Under the pieces are notes generated by a model. The model was not told where the DNA came from. It ran no database searches and saw nothing but the letters and a program-made list of their open reading frames with translations. A stretch of 6,512 nt of DNA from an uncultured Bacteroidales bacterium (GTDB lineage Bacteria > Bacteroidota > Bacteroidia > Bacteroidales > Muribaculaceae): NCBI GenBank assembly GCA_900554715.1, contig USIN01000106.1, positions 1-6,512 on the forward strand, written 5' to 3'. Position numbers and translations under genes: made by a program. Of the stretch, positions 5,035 through 6,512 are shown piece by piece (position 1 is the first letter of the stretch; the number at the start of each line of letters is the position of its first letter).

Positions 5035-6339
5035 TTATCGTATGATGGGGATGGAGAGGGGGCAGGTGTAGAAATTGACGGTTTCGTGGACGGGATGGTT
5101 GAAGAGGGTGTCGGCGTCGAGGATGGTATGGCTGGTGACGGGATATATGAGTATGCACGGTACGATTGGCAGCGTTGTGTCATCGGTGGTGTCGTAGCCT
5201 AAGGCGCGAAGGAGACGTTTGTCGCGGGCGTAGGCGCTGAGCTGTTTGATATAGTCGGCTTTGGCTACTGTGGCAGAGATTCCGTCGATATATTTTGTGT
5301 CGACTATGGCACGATGCCGCCCGGTGTCGAGCAGAAAGTCGGCGACGAAGCGTCCGCCATAACCGGCGACCTGATATTGGACGGCTCTGCGGCTGAAAGT
5401 GCGGCGCATGACGGCGAGGGCATAATGTTCGAATAACAGGGCCATGTCGATGCGGAAGACGGGTACATATTCGTCAGGCTGATTGTCGTGCCGGCTAATG
5501 GCTATATCCTGACGTCGCAAGACCATGGCAGCGATGCGCAGGGCGTCGCTGTAATCACGGTAGAGTTTGTTTGATTTCACGACCGGCATTTTGCAGTCGA
5601 AACTGTCTGAAACGCAGCTGAAAGCGCTGATGCATCGGTTGCACATTGCGGCAAGTGTGGAATAGACGCGGTGGTCACGCATGAGCGCGATCATGTCGCG
5701 GGCGATGTGGAGCGCCCGCTTGAGGACGCGGTTTTCAGGGATGTCGGCTGAATATTCGTCGTATCGGCAGAAGACTCGCTCACGGTGGCCTGTGATGATG
5801 TTGAGCTGTTCGTTGCGGCGGATGTCTACACGTCCTTTGACTTTAGGGAGATTGCCGGCCCGGCTGACATAGCCTCGGCGCAGGCCCCGTGAGACGATGC
5901 GAGAGACGGCCATGAGCAGCTGTACGACCAATAGGGGCGACAGTATCGAGCTGAGGGAGCGGGATCTGACAGGACGAACCTCAAAGTCGATGTCGTAGAT
6001 GTCTGAAAAACTGTCGTTGCTTTCGGCTGTGCTGAGACAGGTTATGAATATTTCAAGGAAGTCGATATTCTGTATTTTCGGCGTGACTATGAGGGAACGT
6101 GACTGAGCGCTGTCAATCCATTCGGCTCCTATCCGGTAGTATGAGTAGAAGCCGTCGCGGCCGGCGGCAGGGTCGAACTCATAGCGGATAAGATTGAGTT
6201 TCGACGGCTCGAATCTGCGGGTGTCGTAGCTGATGCGGCACCGCAAGTCGTCAAGGCTGACATCCGCGAGGATATCGGGGTCAATCTTCTGATGTTCCTT
6301 CAAAAGTATCATCTGCTGACTCAAGTTTCTGCCATGCAT
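5035..6339 (-). CDS. mcrC: McrC-like nuclease subunit of a McrBC modification-dependent restriction system
   Basis: McrC is the PD-(D/E)xK endonuclease partner of the McrB GTPase; together they cut DNA carrying modified cytosine. The 434-residue protein shows the McrC pattern: an N-terminal domain with LIVTPKIQNIDFLEIFITC (83-101), KGRVDIRRN (168-176), YDEYSADIPENRVLKRAL (193-210), FRIDMALLFEHYAL (295-308) and the nuclease core with D334 (FVADFLLD), DTKY (D347, K349) and QLSAY (366-370). The catalytic residues D334, D347 and K349 are intact. The start is uncertain: ATG at 6339 overlaps mcrB by 59 nt, while ATG at 6312 (Met10) gives 32 nt; neither has a strong ribosome binding site. It ends 85 nt before the tRNA-Gly gene on the same strand. 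Family assignment is strong; the modification recognised is set by the N-terminus of McrB, outside the window. Confidence 0.9.
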   Translation of the reverse strand: MHGRNLSQQMILLKEHQKIDPDILADVSLDDLRCRISYDTRRFEPSKLNLIRYEFDPAAGRDGFYSYYRIGAEWIDSAQSRSLIVTPKIQNIDFLEIFITCLSTAESNDSFSDIYDIDFEVRPVRSRSLSSILSPLLVVQLLMAVSRIVSRGLRRGYVSRAGNLPKVKGRVDIRRNEQLNIITGHRERVFCRYDEYSADIPENRVLKRALHIARDMIALMRDHRVYSTLAAMCNRCISAFSCVSDSFDCKMPVVKSNKLYRDYSDALRIAAMVLRRQDIAISRHDNQPDEYVPVFRIDMALLFEHYALAVMRRTFSRRAVQYQVAGYGGRFVADFLLDTGRHRAIVDTKYIDGISATVAKADYIKQLSAYARDKRLLRALGYDTTDDTTLPIVPCILIYPVTSHTILDADTLFNHPVHETVNFYTCPLSIPIIR

Positions 6340-6512
6340 TGAAATATCGCCGGGCTTCTTCGTGGCGGACGCTGAGAATGCCGTCTGTTATGTATTCTTT
6401 GATAAGCGGGATGACTTCATAGCGTATTTTCATCGTCAGCCCGTCGTTGTCGTCGGCCATGAAGTAGCTGTGGCCGACCATGAGGTCATCGATGTCGATA
6501 TCGGCGTATTTA
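6281..6512 (-). CDS. mcrB: McrB-like AAA+ GTPase, C-terminal end (5' part outside window)
   Basis: Only the last 77 or so codons are visible; the frame is open to the window edge, so the Met at 6481 is internal. The visible residues include IDIDDLMVGHSYFM followed by YEVIPLIKEYITDGIL. GHSYF and the IPL-KEY segment are hallmarks of the C-terminal lid of McrB GTPases. McrB forms the hexameric GTP-driven motor that recruits McrC. The last 19 residues or so (acidic, ending EGTSED) extend past the conserved segment and are encoded in the stretch overlapping mcrC. The Walker motifs and the N-terminal DNA-recognition domain are outside the window. Confidence 0.85.
   Translation of the reverse strand, partial: KYADIDIDDLMVGHSYFMADDNDGLTMKIRYEVIPLIKEYITDGILSVRHEEARRYFNAWQKLESADDTFEGTSED

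Noticed and set aside
4836..5045. Plus-strand open frame across the tRNA and its flanks
   Set aside because: It is the antisense of tRNA-Gly and its terminator; the translated piece is the familiar spurious product of reading a tRNA gene backwards.

Overview
The window looks like chromosomal DNA from a Bacteroidota bacterium, most likely order Bacteroidales and possibly Muribaculaceae. The grounds are two exact matches to the Bacteroidota -7 promoter consensus TAnnTTTG, weak Shine-Dalgarno sequences, AT-rich spacers between GC-rich genes, and a run of proteins typical of Bacteroidales (DUF4199, DUF6452 and DUF6048 types). The family placement is inference; the order is fairly secure.

Layout, plus strand: positions 1-815 hold the C-terminal third of uvrA (nucleotide excision repair). 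A short AT-rich gap with a possible terminator and a clear promoter follows. Then comes a tight five-gene operon (868-4588): a four-helix DUF4199-type membrane protein, a polyprenyl-phosphate GT2 glycosyltransferase with two C-terminal membrane helices, a DUF6452-like lipoprotein, a DUF6048-like predicted outer-membrane protein and an SDR oxidoreductase. Gaps inside the operon are 22 nt, a 4-nt ATGA overlap, a 14-nt overlap and 6 nt. Most of the products are envelope proteins.

Layout, minus strand: a 64-residue two-helix membrane protein (4598-4792) converges on the SDR gene. Upstream of it lies tRNA-Gly(CCC) (4874-4949) with its own -7 promoter and a strong hairpin terminator. From 5035 to the right edge are mcrC and the 3' end of mcrB, which overlap; together they form a McrBC-type modification-dependent restriction system, cut off by the window end.

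The most unusual signal is inside uvrA. Relative to the family, about 20 bases are missing at 218/219 and one more near 243, which together keep the frame but destroy the first CxxC pair of the conserved C-terminal zinc module and scramble the residues between. This may be a real allele or an assembly artefact. I found no clearly novel multi-gene system; the rest is recognisable biology with some small oddities.
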